Origin: Pokkaliibacter sp046614695
GTDB lineage: Bacteria > Pseudomonadota > Gammaproteobacteria > Pseudomonadales > Balneatricaceae
Length of the DNA: 64,000 nucleotides
Reading direction: 5' to 3'
Assembly (NCBI RefSeq): GCF_046614695.1
Contig: NZ_JBKKHQ010000012.1
Location: 248,001-312,000 of the forward strand
The notes beneath the pieces were generated by a model, which worked only from the letters and a program-made list of their open reading frames with translations, ran no database searches and was not told the origin of the DNA. Below, piece after piece: positions 25,768 to 35,583 of the stretch; the stretch's first letter is position 1, and each line of letters opens with the position of its first letter. The position numbers and the translations under genes are program-made.

Positions 25768-28700
25768 ATGGCGCGTCTAGCGACTCTTCAGCTTCATATC
25801 TACCATGCCGTGCTTGCCGTTCCGGAAGCCTCTGGTATGGCTATTCGTCAGTACCTTACCCAGACGATGAACACCAACCTGCGTCCAGCGGATATTGATC
25901 ACGAGCTGGAGCTGATGGTGGATGCCGACCTGCTCTACTTTGATGGTCAGCGTTACTTTCTGGAAGAAGCGGGAGTCTGGCAGGCATTTCAGGCCCTGCG
26001 CGAACAGCAGTTGCCTCAGCAGTTACTGAAATCCCGGGGTGAGGATGACCTGCATGCGGATTTGCGTCTGTTGCTGCGTGCCTTGCTGGGGGATGAGTCG
26101 GCCGGTGAGGATGCCTCGCTGCAGATCGTTATTCAGAAATATGTCGAGACGCCGGTGGCTCTGAGCTACCTGCGCGAATTGCCTGCGTTCTGGCAGCGCG
26201 CCGTGATCAGCATTTTGTGTCTGAATGATGTGATGGAAGGTGGCCATGTGTTGCCGCTGGATGACTCTTCTGTTTCCGCCATGAATGATGAGAGCCTGGG
26301 ACGGGCGCTGGTATCGGCCTGGCGTCAGGACTATGCCCTTGGCCAGCTCAAGGACAAGGACGTGGAAGACCACTGGTTTGGCCAGCTGGAATTCCAGAGT
26401 GCCGAGCAGTCGCTGTACCAGTCCCGTTATTTCTGGCAGCAAAGCGCCGGTCATACGCAGGGCTATCTGCCGACATTGCGCTCCTTGCTGGAGCTGGCGC
26501 TGCTTGGGCTGAGTGATCGACAAGCCTGCCGTCAGCATGCCGGCCAGATGCTGAGCTATGTCCGCGATGAAGGCCACATTGGTTTGATCAGCTGGCTTGA
26601 ATTGCTGGCGGCGGAAACCCTGCCTGAGCGTTTGGCCCAGCCACGTCGCTGGATCAAGGCGTACAGTGATTCCCTGCAGCCGTCGACGCCGACTCAGACT
26701 CACTCCTTCTTTTCCAACGCCGAGGCCGAGCGCCTGTTTGGCGAGTATTTCCGCCGTGATGGCTTCCCCATCAAGCTGCAATGGCTGATTGAAGCACTGG
26801 TGATTCTGTCTGAGCGTCCCGTTGAGTTTGCCGAAGACTGGAAAACCCTGCCTGAGCTCAAGCGCCTGAAGGACCACCGCGAGATCTCACCTCTGGATAG
26901 CCTGATTGCGGCGGTCGCCGAGTCACTGGCGCTGGAGGAAGTCGCGCATCCGGTGTTGCAGATGAACCTGCGCGATCAGCAGCAGGCCTGGCAGGGCTGG
27001 CTTGAGCGTGTTGATGTGCTCTCACGCGAAGAGCCACCGGCACCGCCTGCGGAACGACTGGTATGGGTGGTCGACACCGACCATCAGGTGCTCTCTGCCA
27101 AGGTGCAGAAGCAGGGCAAACGCCAGTGGAGTAAAGGCCGTCAGGTGCGGCTGGATCAGTTGCAATCCTATCCCGAACAATTCGGTGCCATGCTGGAGGA
27201 GCAGGATTACCTGCTGCTGGCACAGTGCGGTATCCGCCCACAGCATTTCTACGAGCGGGTGCGTCTGACCCCTGGCTTGCTGATGACCCTGAGTCGCCAT
27301 AACCGCGTGGTGACTCAGGATGGCGTACCGCTATCGCTGATTCCGCAAACTCCGCTGGTGAGCTTTACCGCACAGCCCGATGGCCTGCGCTGTGAAGTCA
27401 TTCCCGCATTGCTGAAAAGTGGTGTGGTCATGGAACGGCTGGGCGAGGGCATCTGGCAATTCTATATTCTGCCCGAAGCCGCAGACCGGCTGCTGCGGGC
27501 GCTGCTTGCGGCCCCCGGTGCGATTCCGGAAGAAGCCACCGAAACACTGCAGGGCATTATCGACCGCTGGCCGCGTCAGGCGTGGTACAGCGATCTTGAA
27601 AACCTGCACGGCAACGTGCGCTTGCAGCGCTGGCACAGCGAGCCCTGCTTCCTGCTGGACTGGCAGTCCGGCGGTCTGGTGCTGCAACTGGTGACCCGTC
27701 CTGATCTGGATTGGCCTTATCCGCTGCCTCTGTCGCAGGGTAATAAGCTGGTGCAGGCGCGGGGCGATCATACCCTCTGGTATCGCCGTGATCTTGAAGC
27801 AGAAGCCAAACTGCGTGAAGAGTGGGTGCAGACTTTGCAACTGCCACTGCAGGATGACAACCGCTGGGATCTGGAAGGTGAGGAGGCGCTGAACCTTCTG
27901 CAGGCGCTGCAACCGGTCATGCAGTCCAACCCCGGTTGGGTGCAGTGGCGTACCGGCAGCCAGCAGGCGCGAATGATTGATATGCCGCACCTGCATCTGA
28001 GTCTCGGTCAGGAACATGACTGGTTCAGTATTGATGGTCAGGTGACGATTGATCAGCAGCAGGTGGCTTCGCTGCGTTTGCTGATGCAGCAAGCGGCACA
28101 GGGCTATGTGGTGCTGGATGAAGACAACGTCATGCTGATGAGTGATCAGCTGCGCCAGTACCTGCAGACCCTGCATTCGCTGGTTGGCGAGGAAATGAAG
28201 TTCGAGCAGCGTATTGCCTATCCGCTGCAGCAGTTGCTTCAAAGCGTGGGCGTGCAGACGGATCAGCACTGGCAGGACATCACTGCCAGCTGGCAGGAAG
28301 AGCCGGAACTGGATGAATCCATGCTGGTACAGCTGCGTAGTTATCAGCGTGATGGTGTGCGCTGGATGAGCCATCTCTGCAGCCACGGCTTTGGTGCCTG
28401 TCTTGCCGACGATATGGGCCTGGGTAAAACCCTGCAGGCTCTGACGTTGCTGCGCCTTCGTAAAGACAAGGGCCCGGCACTGGTGGTGGCGCCCAAATCC
28501 GTTGTGCCTAACTGGATTCAGGAAGCAGAGCGATTCGCTCCTGAGCTGCACATGATTGATCTGGAAACGTTGGAAGACCGTTTTGCCGGTCTGCAAAGCG
28601 CAAAAGCCGGTGAAGTCGTGGTCATGAGTTATGGTCTGGTGTCCCGTCTTGAGGAAGAGCTGGCCAGTAGCGAGTGGGCAACTGCGGTGCTGGACGAAGC

Positions 28701-29679
28701 CCAGCAGATCAAGAATGCCAACACCCAGCGCGCCAAGACGCTGTTCCAGCTCAAGGCAGAAAGCCGGATTGCCCTGTCAGGGACGCCGGTGGAGAACAAC
28801 CTGCTGGAGCTTTGGAGCCTGTTTGCCTTTATCAATCCGGGGCTGCTGGGTTCCAAGAATGCCTTTATTCGTAAGTACGCCGATGCCGGTCGTGATGCCG
28901 ACAGCATGTTGCGCCTTCGTACCTTGGTTTCGCCGTTCATTCTGCGCCGTATGAAATCGCAGGTACTGACTGAACTGCCTTCCAAAACCGAGATTACCCA
29001 TCGTGTCGCTCTCAGTGAGGAAGAGTGGGAGATTTACGAAGCCGCGCGTCAGCAAACCCTGGAGCAGATTCGTACCCGCTCCGGCCTGATGGCGACCCTG
29101 ACGGGGCTGACCCGTCTGCGGCAGATTTGCTGCCATCCGCGTTTGATCGTCGATGGTTATCAGGGCGCCTCCAGCAAGCTGGATGAAGCCATGAACCTGC
29201 TGGAAGAAGCCATTGCCGGTGAGCACCGTGTGCTGATTTTCAGTCAGTTTATCGGTCTCTTGTCCCTGCTGCGTGAGCGTCTGGATGAGATGGCTGCCAA
29301 GTATTCCTACCTTGATGGTGGTTGCAGTTCGCAGGCGCGTCAGGAGGCGATCCGTCGCTTCAAGGCCGGTGAAACCGAGCTGTTCCTGATCAGTCTCAAG
29401 GCGGGAGGCACCGGTCTTAACCTGACGGAAGCGGATACGGTCATCCATCTGGACCCCTGGTGGAATCCGGCGGTGGAAGATCAGGCCAGCGACCGCGCTC
29501 ACCGTTTAGGCCAGACGCAGCCCGTCACGGTGTATCGTTTGGTTACCAGCGGCACCATCGAAGAGAAGATCGTTGCGCTGCACCACGACAAACGGGATCT
29601 TGCTGATAAAGTGCTTAATAATCAGGAAGTTACTAACTCTCTTGATGGTGAGTTACTGCTTAATCTCCTGAGCAGCTAA
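25768..29679 (+). CDS. SNF2-family helicase-like ATPase
   Basis: This 1303-residue Swi2/Snf2 ATPase presumably remodels protein-nucleic acid complexes, as RapA/HepA does. The motor fills the C-terminal third. Walker A is in LADDMGLGKT near residue 880, Walker B is the DEAQ-box LDEAQQIKN near 975, ALSGTPVENN follows, and the second lobe has VLIFSQF, SLKAGGTGLNLTEAD and DRAHRLGQTQPV near 1240. The first 850 residues show no domain I recognise. They are acidic, Gln/Leu-rich and helical in appearance. No SWIM zinc-finger cysteines were seen. It stands alone between pssA and msrP, and its substrate is unknown. Confidence 0.93.
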   Translation: MARLATLQLHIYHAVLAVPEASGMAIRQYLTQTMNTNLRPADIDHELELMVDADLLYFDGQRYFLEEAGVWQAFQALREQQLPQQLLKSRGEDDLHADLRLLLRALLGDESAGEDASLQIVIQKYVETPVALSYLRELPAFWQRAVISILCLNDVMEGGHVLPLDDSSVSAMNDESLGRALVSAWRQDYALGQLKDKDVEDHWFGQLEFQSAEQSLYQSRYFWQQSAGHTQGYLPTLRSLLELALLGLSDRQACRQHAGQMLSYVRDEGHIGLISWLELLAAETLPERLAQPRRWIKAYSDSLQPSTPTQTHSFFSNAEAERLFGEYFRRDGFPIKLQWLIEALVILSERPVEFAEDWKTLPELKRLKDHREISPLDSLIAAVAESLALEEVAHPVLQMNLRDQQQAWQGWLERVDVLSREEPPAPPAERLVWVVDTDHQVLSAKVQKQGKRQWSKGRQVRLDQLQSYPEQFGAMLEEQDYLLLAQCGIRPQHFYERVRLTPGLLMTLSRHNRVVTQDGVPLSLIPQTPLVSFTAQPDGLRCEVIPALLKSGVVMERLGEGIWQFYILPEAADRLLRALLAAPGAIPEEATETLQGIIDRWPRQAWYSDLENLHGNVRLQRWHSEPCFLLDWQSGGLVLQLVTRPDLDWPYPLPLSQGNKLVQARGDHTLWYRRDLEAEAKLREEWVQTLQLPLQDDNRWDLEGEEALNLLQALQPVMQSNPGWVQWRTGSQQARMIDMPHLHLSLGQEHDWFSIDGQVTIDQQQVASLRLLMQQAAQGYVVLDEDNVMLMSDQLRQYLQTLHSLVGEEMKFEQRIAYPLQQLLQSVGVQTDQHWQDITASWQEEPELDESMLVQLRSYQRDGVRWMSHLCSHGFGACLADDMGLGKTLQALTLLRLRKDKGPALVVAPKSVVPNWIQEAERFAPELHMIDLETLEDRFAGLQSAKAGEVVVMSYGLVSRLEEELASSEWATAVLDEAQQIKNANTQRAKTLFQLKAESRIALSGTPVENNLLELWSLFAFINPGLLGSKNAFIRKYADAGRDADSMLRLRTLVSPFILRRMKSQVLTELPSKTEITHRVALSEEEWEIYEAARQQTLEQIRTRSGLMATLTGLTRLRQICCHPRLIVDGYQGASSKLDEAMNLLEEAIAGEHRVLIFSQFIGLLSLLRERLDEMAAKYSYLDGGCSSQARQEAIRRFKAGETELFLISLKAGGTGLNLTEADTVIHLDPWWNPAVEDQASDRAHRLGQTQPVTVYRLVTSGTIEEKIVALHHDKRDLADKVLNNQEVTNSLDGELLLNLLSS

Positions 29680-29707
29680 ACCCCCTTTTCCCGCCGTTAT
29701 CCCTGGT

Positions 29708-29739
29708 GACCGCTGCCTGTGTTGAGGCAGGCGGCGGTC
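29708..29739 (+). repeat. Long GC hairpin after the SNF2 gene
   Basis: GACCGC-TGCCT pairs with AGGCA-GGC-GGCGGTC around a short loop, 29 bases after the helicase stop. There is no T-run, so rho-independent termination is uncertain. Confidence 0.45.
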
Positions 29740-29895
29740 GACTTGCCTTTCCACTGATTAATCAGCATGAACTTTTTCTCCTTGATTAGGGTCAAACGGA
29801 GAAAGGTTGTCCCAATAAGGCTGTCACCACTGCATCATCATCTGGATGAGCAACGGTTGGAGTGGCACCTGCAGTTGGGGCTCGATGGAGGCATT

Positions 29896-30894
29896 ATGCT
29901 GATCAAAAAAGCGTCTGATATTCCCGCGTCGGAAATTACCCCGGAATCCATTTATCGTGCCCGTCGTGATTTTATGCGCGGTGCCGTGGCGTTAGGCGCC
30001 AGTGTGATGGCGGGTAATGTACTGGCGGCCCCTTCCCAGGTCAGCGATCAGGCGAAAGACCGTGGTCCGGACTGGTTGCGTCAGCAAATTGCCGGAGCTT
30101 CCCCCAGGGTCATCACCACTGATGAGAAGCTGACGCCTTACGATAACGTCACCCACTACAACAACTTCTATGAATTCGGCTATCGCAAGGAAGAGCCGGC
30201 AGAGCGCTCGGGGGATTTCAATCCTTATCCCTGGAAAGTCGAGATTGCCGGTGAGGTCGATAAGCCCGGTATGTATGACCTTGAGGATCTGCTCAAGGGC
30301 ATCACCCTCGAAGAACGTATTTATCGCCTGCGCTGCGTGGAAGCCTGGTCGATGGTCATTCCCTGGGTTGGCTTTCAGCTGGCCACACTGCTTAAGCGCT
30401 TCAACCCTACCTCGCGGGCAAAATACGTGGCTTTTACCACCTTGGAAGATCCCAAGCAGATGCCGGAGCAGAGCAGCTATTTCAGCAGTATCGACTGGCC
30501 GTATGTGGAAGGTCTGCGTATGGACGAAGCCATGCATCCGCTGACCCTTCTGGCGGTCGGGCTTTATGGCAAGGCGCTGCCGAATCAGTCCGGGGCACCG
30601 TTTCGTCTGGTGGTACCCTGGAAATATGGCTTCAAAAGCATCAAGTCCATCGTCAAGATCGAACTGACGGAGAAAGAGCCGCCCACGACCTGGAGCCAGA
30701 TCGCGCCGCAGGAGTATGGCTTCTATGCCAACGTTAATCCGAAGGTGGACCACCCGCGTTGGTCGCAGGCCAGTGAGCGCCGACTGCCATCGTCCCTGTT
30801 CAGTCCCAATATCATCCCGACCCAGATGTTTAACGGCTATGCCGATCAGGTCGCGAGTCTGTACAGCGGTATGGATCTTCGCACCTATTTTTAA
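29896..30894 (+). CDS. msrP: Protein-methionine-sulfoxide reductase catalytic subunit (molybdoenzyme)
   Basis: MsrP (YedY) repairs oxidised methionines in periplasmic proteins using a molybdopterin cofactor. A twin-arginine signal (ARRDFMRGAVALGASVMAGNVLAAP) lies at residues 21-45. The sulfite-oxidase-like fold has the molybdenum-ligand cysteine in RLRCVEAWSMVIPWVG and later family blocks such as FRLVVPWKYGFKSIKSI. I chose ATG 29896 behind GGAGG, giving 332 residues. The longer frame from 29767 would put the Tat signal in the interior. The membrane partner msrQ lies 153 bases downstream on the same strand. Confidence 0.96.
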   Translation: MLIKKASDIPASEITPESIYRARRDFMRGAVALGASVMAGNVLAAPSQVSDQAKDRGPDWLRQQIAGASPRVITTDEKLTPYDNVTHYNNFYEFGYRKEEPAERSGDFNPYPWKVEIAGEVDKPGMYDLEDLLKGITLEERIYRLRCVEAWSMVIPWVGFQLATLLKRFNPTSRAKYVAFTTLEDPKQMPEQSSYFSSIDWPYVEGLRMDEAMHPLTLLAVGLYGKALPNQSGAPFRLVVPWKYGFKSIKSIVKIELTEKEPPTTWSQIAPQEYGFYANVNPKVDHPRWSQASERRLPSSLFSPNIIPTQMFNGYADQVASLYSGMDLRTYF

Positions 30895-31047
30895 TGAACG
30901 GGTTTTAATGAACAGGTGTTAGCGAATCGCTTCCGGAGCGTCGGTTTTAACCAGAGACGCTCTGGAGATGCCTGTACTCTGCGGCTTTCCCCGCGCTTGT
31001 GTTTTAACACCGCCTGATTCAGGCAGTGCATCACCAATGAGGTGGCC

Positions 31048-31668
31048 ATGATAGCTGTAACGCCCCGGCGTTTTATTGTCTTCGGTCTCGGGCTGATCCC
31101 TTTTCTGTGGCTGGTGTGGTGTACGCTGACCAACCAGCTGGGGGCAGATCCTGCCAAAACCATCGTCTGGGAAACCGGTCGCTGGGCACTACGGATTCTG
31201 CTGGTGACGCTGGCGGTAAGCCCGCTTCGACGTTACGCAGGCTGGGGCTGGCTGATGCCGCACCGGCGCATGATCGGGCTTTTTGCCCTGTTTTATGGGG
31301 TCTTGCACCTGCTTGCCTATATCTTCTTTATTCTTGGCGGAAACTTGTCCCAGCTGGGGGAAGAACTGGTACGTCGTCCTTATATCACCGTGGGGGCTCC
31401 GGCCTTACTGATTCTGATTGCACTGGGTGTGACCTCGACCCGCGGCATGATGAAACGTCTCGGCAAGAACTGGCAGCGGCTGCACAATCTGGTGTATCTG
31501 GCGCTGATTCTGGCCTGGATTCATTTGCTCTGGCAGGTGCGCTCCAGCTACTTTGAGGCAGCGCTCTATGGCACCATCGGTGCGGCGCTACTGTTGGTTC
31601 GCGTCGTCGAATGGATGAAAAAGCGGGCAAAAATCGCCCGCCAGAACTCGGCCAACGCCCGCGGTTAG
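31048..31668 (+). CDS. msrQ: Haem-binding membrane subunit of the MsrPQ system
   Basis: MsrQ (YedZ) is a b-type haem membrane protein that passes electrons from the quinone pool or a flavin reductase to MsrP. The 206-residue protein has six hydrophobic helices. Haem-ligand-type histidines lie in MPHRRMIGLFALFYGVLHLLAY and in WQRLHNLVYLALILAWIHLLWQ, as in the ferric-reductase-like domain. ATG 31048 is preceded by GAGGTGG. A GTG two codons upstream is possible but less likely. Its position after msrP matches the usual operon. Confidence 0.95.
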   Translation: MIAVTPRRFIVFGLGLIPFLWLVWCTLTNQLGADPAKTIVWETGRWALRILLVTLAVSPLRRYAGWGWLMPHRRMIGLFALFYGVLHLLAYIFFILGGNLSQLGEELVRRPYITVGAPALLILIALGVTSTRGMMKRLGKNWQRLHNLVYLALILAWIHLLWQVRSSYFEAALYGTIGAALLLVRVVEWMKKRAKIARQNSANARG

Positions 31669-31795
31669 GCAGGCAACGGTGGGCTTTTCTGCCGCCTCAA
31701 TGCTCTATGAACGGCTTTAGACTTTGCCAAGCGGGGCTTTTTCCCGGAAAATGAGCCCCCCTTAGGCACCTGGTGTGGAAAAAGGATTCTGACCT

Positions 31796-33424
31796 ATGAA
31801 ACCTGGTTTGCGCATAGTCATGGCGCAGCTCGATTTTCTGGTGGGTGATATTCCCGGAAATACCGAGAAAGTCATTCATGCTGCCCATGAAGCTCGTGAC
31901 CGCTTAGGTGCCGATGTGGTGGCCTTCCCGGAACTGACTCTGACTGGCTATCCGCCGGAAGACCTGCTGTTACGACCGAGTTTGCAACTGCGGGTAAGTA
32001 AAGCGCTGCAACGCCTTCAGGATGAAGTGCAGGGCATCGGTATCATCATTGGCTATCCCTGGCGCGAGCCGGAAGGCCTTTACAACATGGCCGCTTACAT
32101 CGCCAATGGCCAGATTCAGGGCATCTATCGCAAACAGTGCCTGCCGAATTATCAGGTATTTGATGAGAAGCGCTATTTTGTCTCCGGCCACTTGCCCTGC
32201 GTGGTGGAAGTGGCGGGGCGCGCTGTCGCCATCACCATCTGCGAAGACATGTGGCAACCACAGCCCGTTATGCAGGCGCGTGAAGCCGGTGCGGAGCTGA
32301 TCATCAATATCAACGCTTCTCCCTTCCATATCGGCAAGTGGGAAGAGCGTCGCAAATTGCTCTCCGAACGTGCCCGTCAGGCTGGCTGTCCGATCGTTTA
32401 CACCAACCTTGTGGGTGCCCAGGATGAGCTGGTCTTTGACGGCGGCTCCATGGTGGTGAATGAAGAAGGCCAGCTGGTCGCTTCCTGCCCCTGTTACGAA
32501 GAAGGCCTGTTCCCGGTCGACTTCACGCTGGATGACACAATCCGTATCGCCGGTCAGTCACTGGCGGAGCAGCCCGACAAACTGGCCTCAGTGTATCAGG
32601 CGCTGGTGATCAGTGTGCGGGATTACGTCAACAAGAATGGCTTTAAAGGTATCGTGCTGGGGCTGTCAGGCGGTATTGATTCAGCCCTCACGCTGGCGGT
32701 GGCTGTCGATGCGCTCGGCAAAGACCGTGTTTCTGCGGTGATGATGCCGTTTCGTTATACCTCCTCCATGAGCCTTGAGGATGCGGCGGCGGAAGCCCAG
32801 ACTCTCGGCGTTAACTATCAGGTGCTTTCCATCGAGCCGATGTTTAACAGCTTTATGGAAACCCTGTCAGACAGCTTTGCCAACACCCAGGTCGATACCA
32901 CCGAGCAAAACCTGCAGGCCCGTTGCCGCGGCGTATTGCTGATGGCCCTGTCCAACAAACTGGGCTATCTGGTTCTGACGACAGGTAACAAGAGTGAGAT
33001 GGCGGTGGGTTATGCCACGCTTTACGGCGATATGGCCGGTGGTTTTGACGTCCTCAAGGATGTGCCCAAAACGCTGGTATTCCAGTTGTCGGAGTACCGC
33101 AACCGTCTCTCACCCGTCATCCCGCAGCGGGTCATCGATCGTCCGCCTTCTGCCGAGCTGGCGCCGGATCAGGTGGATGAAGATAACCTGCCACCTTACG
33201 AAGAGCTAGATGCGATCCTTGAGCTGTATATCGAGAAAGATTACAGCGCTCATGCCATCGCGGCGCAGGGTTTTGATCTGACCACCGTCAACCGCGTGGT
33301 ACGACTGGTTGATATCAACGAATACAAGCGTCGTCAGGCGGCTATTGGTCCGCGCGTTACCCAGCGCGGTTTTGGACGTGACCGCCGTTATCCGATCACG
33401 TCCGGATGGCGCTCAGGCGAATAA
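31796..33424 (+). CDS. nadE: Glutamine-dependent NAD+ synthetase
   Basis: This enzyme makes NAD+ from deamido-NAD+ with ammonia channelled from glutamine. The 542-residue protein joins an N-terminal nitrilase-fold glutaminase to a C-terminal ATP-pyrophosphatase synthetase. The glutaminase triad is in FPELTLTGYPPEDLL (Glu), YRKQCLPNYQVFDE (Lys) and ITICEDMW (Cys). The synthetase begins near residue 260 with the P-loop LGLSGGIDSALTLAVA and has TGNKSEMAVGYATLYGDMAGG. The start has AAGGA about 12 bases upstream. It is followed by a strong terminator and appears to be a single-gene unit. Confidence 0.97.
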   Translation: MKPGLRIVMAQLDFLVGDIPGNTEKVIHAAHEARDRLGADVVAFPELTLTGYPPEDLLLRPSLQLRVSKALQRLQDEVQGIGIIIGYPWREPEGLYNMAAYIANGQIQGIYRKQCLPNYQVFDEKRYFVSGHLPCVVEVAGRAVAITICEDMWQPQPVMQAREAGAELIININASPFHIGKWEERRKLLSERARQAGCPIVYTNLVGAQDELVFDGGSMVVNEEGQLVASCPCYEEGLFPVDFTLDDTIRIAGQSLAEQPDKLASVYQALVISVRDYVNKNGFKGIVLGLSGGIDSALTLAVAVDALGKDRVSAVMMPFRYTSSMSLEDAAAEAQTLGVNYQVLSIEPMFNSFMETLSDSFANTQVDTTEQNLQARCRGVLLMALSNKLGYLVLTTGNKSEMAVGYATLYGDMAGGFDVLKDVPKTLVFQLSEYRNRLSPVIPQRVIDRPPSAELAPDQVDEDNLPPYEELDAILELYIEKDYSAHAIAAQGFDLTTVNRVVRLVDINEYKRRQAAIGPRVTQRGFGRDRRYPITSGWRSGE

Positions 33425-33460
33425 GTCTGACGGTTTGACCGGGCCGGATTGATCCAACGC

Positions 33461-33490
33461 AAAAAGCCAGAACCTGTTCTGGCTTTTTTT
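33461..33490 (+). terminator. Rho-independent terminator of nadE
   Basis: AAAAAGCCAGAAC pairs with GTTCTGGCTTTTT and is followed by a seven-T run, 37 bases past the nadE stop. Confidence 0.94.
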
Positions 33491-33588
33491 ATGGGCGCAG
33501 GCGATGGTTCTTTCTACTAAAAGCGCGGTCTGGCTCCTTCTCTGACACCGCGCACTGACACTATCAGCACGCAGAGGGAGGCATCGTC

Positions 33589-34146
33589 ATGTCCCATTCA
33601 GAAGATCAGCCATTCGTTCATCCATTACCCTTTGAGCGGCTGGCGCAGTACAACCAGTGGATGAATGCAAAACTTTATGGGGCCGTGATGAGCCTCTCCG
33701 AGGAAGAGATTGCTGCCGAGCGCGGTGCCTTTTTTGGCTCGATTCTCGGCACCCTCAATCATCTGCTGGTGGCGGATCTGATCTGGCTTGGGCGTTTTCA
33801 TCAGCATCAGCCCAGTGATGCCTTGCTGCCGCTGGAAAGCTTCCGCACACCGGAAAGGCTTGATGAGTTATACCACGCCGATATTGCCCTGCTTGCCCAT
33901 GACCGTCAGCGACTGGATGAGATGATCCTTCACTGGATTCAGGGGCTTAATGAAGCCGCATTTGCTCAGGTGATGCACTATCGCAACACCCGTGGCGAGT
34001 CCAAGGCGTTTGCCTTTGAGGAGGTGCTGCTGCATTTCTTCAATCATCAGACTCATCATCGCGGACAGGCGACAACCTTGCTGACGCAGGCCGGTGTCGA
34101 TGTTGGCGTGACCGATATGCTGGCGATTTTGACGCCTGCGCAATAA
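33589..34146 (+). CDS. DinB-fold (YfiT/DUF664-like) metalloprotein
   Basis: The 185-residue protein is a DinB-superfamily four-helix bundle, unrelated to DNA polymerase IV despite the name. The metal-ligand histidines are visible in ILGTLNHLLVADLIWLGRF near residue 58 and in HFFNHQTHHRGQATTLL near residues 147-152. The family includes thiol-dependent transferases and stress-induced proteins, but the reaction here is unknown. The start follows a GAGGGAGGC-type site. It is separated from nadE by a terminator and lies upstream of the DTW gene on the same strand. Confidence 0.86.
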   Translation: MSHSEDQPFVHPLPFERLAQYNQWMNAKLYGAVMSLSEEEIAAERGAFFGSILGTLNHLLVADLIWLGRFHQHQPSDALLPLESFRTPERLDELYHADIALLAHDRQRLDEMILHWIQGLNEAAFAQVMHYRNTRGESKAFAFEEVLLHFFNHQTHHRGQATTLLTQAGVDVGVTDMLAILTPAQ

Positions 34147-34264
34147 GGCGCTGACGGATTGAAAGGTCTGGACGGGACCTGGCGTTAAGTAAAGAGGATT
34201 GTCAGGGCGCGGGGGGCTCTCTATCATGTTGGCCCCTGTTACCTTGCCGTTTCGGTGCCTGAAC

Positions 34265-35005
34265 ATGCACAACTACCATCCTGCCGTGGAATTGCCCGCA
34301 GACCTTCCGCGTAAAGCCTTTCGTGCCCGTGGCGCCAACGTGGTTCGCTGCGAGAGTTGCCGGCTGCCCAAAGAAGTGTGCATTTGTGCTTATCGCCATC
34401 AGGTGCCGGCGGGAGTGGAGGTCTGGCTGATCATGCATCGGGAAGAGGCGTTCAAGCCCTCCAATACCGGGCGTCTGATCGCTGATGTACTGCCTTCGAC
34501 CCAGATCTTTGAATGGCACCGCACTCAGCCGCCGGCCAGTTTGCTGGCGCGTCTGCAGGATCCCGCTTATCAGCCGTACCTGATTTTCCCGGCCGATGAA
34601 ACCAAGGATCAGGCCCGCCTCAAACCCTTCGAGCGCGATAACGGCAAAACACCGGTGTTTGTGATTCTTGATGGTACCTGGCGACAGGCGCGGCGGATGT
34701 TCCGTCACAGTGTCTGGTTGCAGCAGCTGCCGATTCTTGAAATCACTCCGGCAGCAAGCTCCGATTACGAGCTTCGCGAAGCGGCGGAGGAGGATCATTT
34801 GTGTACCGCTGAGGTGGGCATTGAGCTTTTGAATATTGCCCGCGAGCCGGCCGCAGAAGTGCTGCGACATTATTTCCGGGTATTCAACGTGCACTACTCG
34901 GCGGGCCGCTCGGGTACGCCTCTGGCGAAAGCCGAAGAGAGTCGGCGCTGGCTGACCGAGGCGATGAATACACAGGTTTCGGACACCGAAAGCGCGTCAG
35001 TGTGA
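34265..35005 (+). CDS. DTW-domain tRNA-uridine aminocarboxypropyltransferase
   Basis: DTW enzymes (TapT/YfiP, TuaA) add a 3-amino-3-carboxypropyl group to tRNA uridine using S-adenosylmethionine. The product has the N-terminal four-cysteine zinc site (RCESCRLPKEVCICAY), the VWLIMHREEAFKPSNTGRLIADVLP block and the name-giving DGTWRQARRM motif near residue 140. The C-terminal half carries YELREAAEEDHLCTAEV. The start is uncertain. ATG 34265 gives a length like E. coli YfiP, whereas ATG 34226 or an upstream TTG would add 13-22 residues. It is closest to the YfiP/TapT branch, judged by the N-terminal motif. Confidence 0.88.
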   Translation: MHNYHPAVELPADLPRKAFRARGANVVRCESCRLPKEVCICAYRHQVPAGVEVWLIMHREEAFKPSNTGRLIADVLPSTQIFEWHRTQPPASLLARLQDPAYQPYLIFPADETKDQARLKPFERDNGKTPVFVILDGTWRQARRMFRHSVWLQQLPILEITPAASSDYELREAAEEDHLCTAEVGIELLNIAREPAAEVLRHYFRVFNVHYSAGRSGTPLAKAEESRRWLTEAMNTQVSDTESASV

Positions 35006-35050
35006 TACCGCGTTTTTGGAGAGACAGGATTTTATTTTTCAGGAGATACC

Positions 35051-35530
35051 ATGACGATCACTCTTTTACTGGTTGGCCTTGTTGCCATTGCACTATTAAC
35101 TCCGCTGGCTATTCGTCTCTGGCGTGAAGACCGTGAGCGCAGTGCGCAAAACCGTCATGCGGAAGAGACGCTGCGCGAGCTGGAGCAGCAACGACAGCAA
35201 CACATTCAGGAAAGCGTGCGCGTGATTACCTCGGCGATGAAGGATGGCCAGTGTGAACTGACCGAAGGCTGTATCCGCCTCAAGGGCCTGCTTGATACCA
35301 CCTATCCCGGTATGCTCGAGCGACAGGAGTTGAAAGTACTGGAAGAGGTCTGGACGCGCACCGAGCATATTCCCCGTAAGGAAGCTTTCACTGAACTGGA
35401 TCTCAAGCATCGCCGCCGCCATTGGGCGGATATGGATGCGATGGAAGAAGAGCTGCGTCCAGCCATCGAGCGCGCGATCAGCTATCTGCAGAAGGAAGCC
35501 AGCTTCCAGATGCGTCAGGCACCCCGCTGA
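35051..35530 (+). CDS. DUF2489 family membrane-anchored protein
   Basis: The 159-residue protein has one N-terminal transmembrane helix (ITLLLVGLVAIALLTPLAIRLW), a short coiled-coil-like segment rich in Glu and Arg, and a soluble helical domain with QCELTEGCIRLKGLLD and PRKEAFTELDLKHRRRHWADMDAME. That pattern is typical of DUF2489, found in pseudomonads and relatives. Function is unknown. AGGAGA lies about eight bases before the ATG. It may form an operon with the following membrane protein gene. Confidence 0.82.
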   Translation: MTITLLLVGLVAIALLTPLAIRLWREDRERSAQNRHAEETLRELEQQRQQHIQESVRVITSAMKDGQCELTEGCIRLKGLLDTTYPGMLERQELKVLEEVWTRTEHIPRKEAFTELDLKHRRRHWADMDAMEEELRPAIERAISYLQKEASFQMRQAPR

Positions 35531-35583
35531 TCACCTATGCTGTAAGTCGCTGCCCTTTTGCGCTGCCAGAGCGAGGCTGAACC

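Noticed and set aside
27331..28596. Long minus-strand open frame (421 codons) inside the SNF2 gene
   Set aside because: Opposite-strand shadow of a high-GC coding gene with clear motifs on the plus strand; composition is not protein-like.
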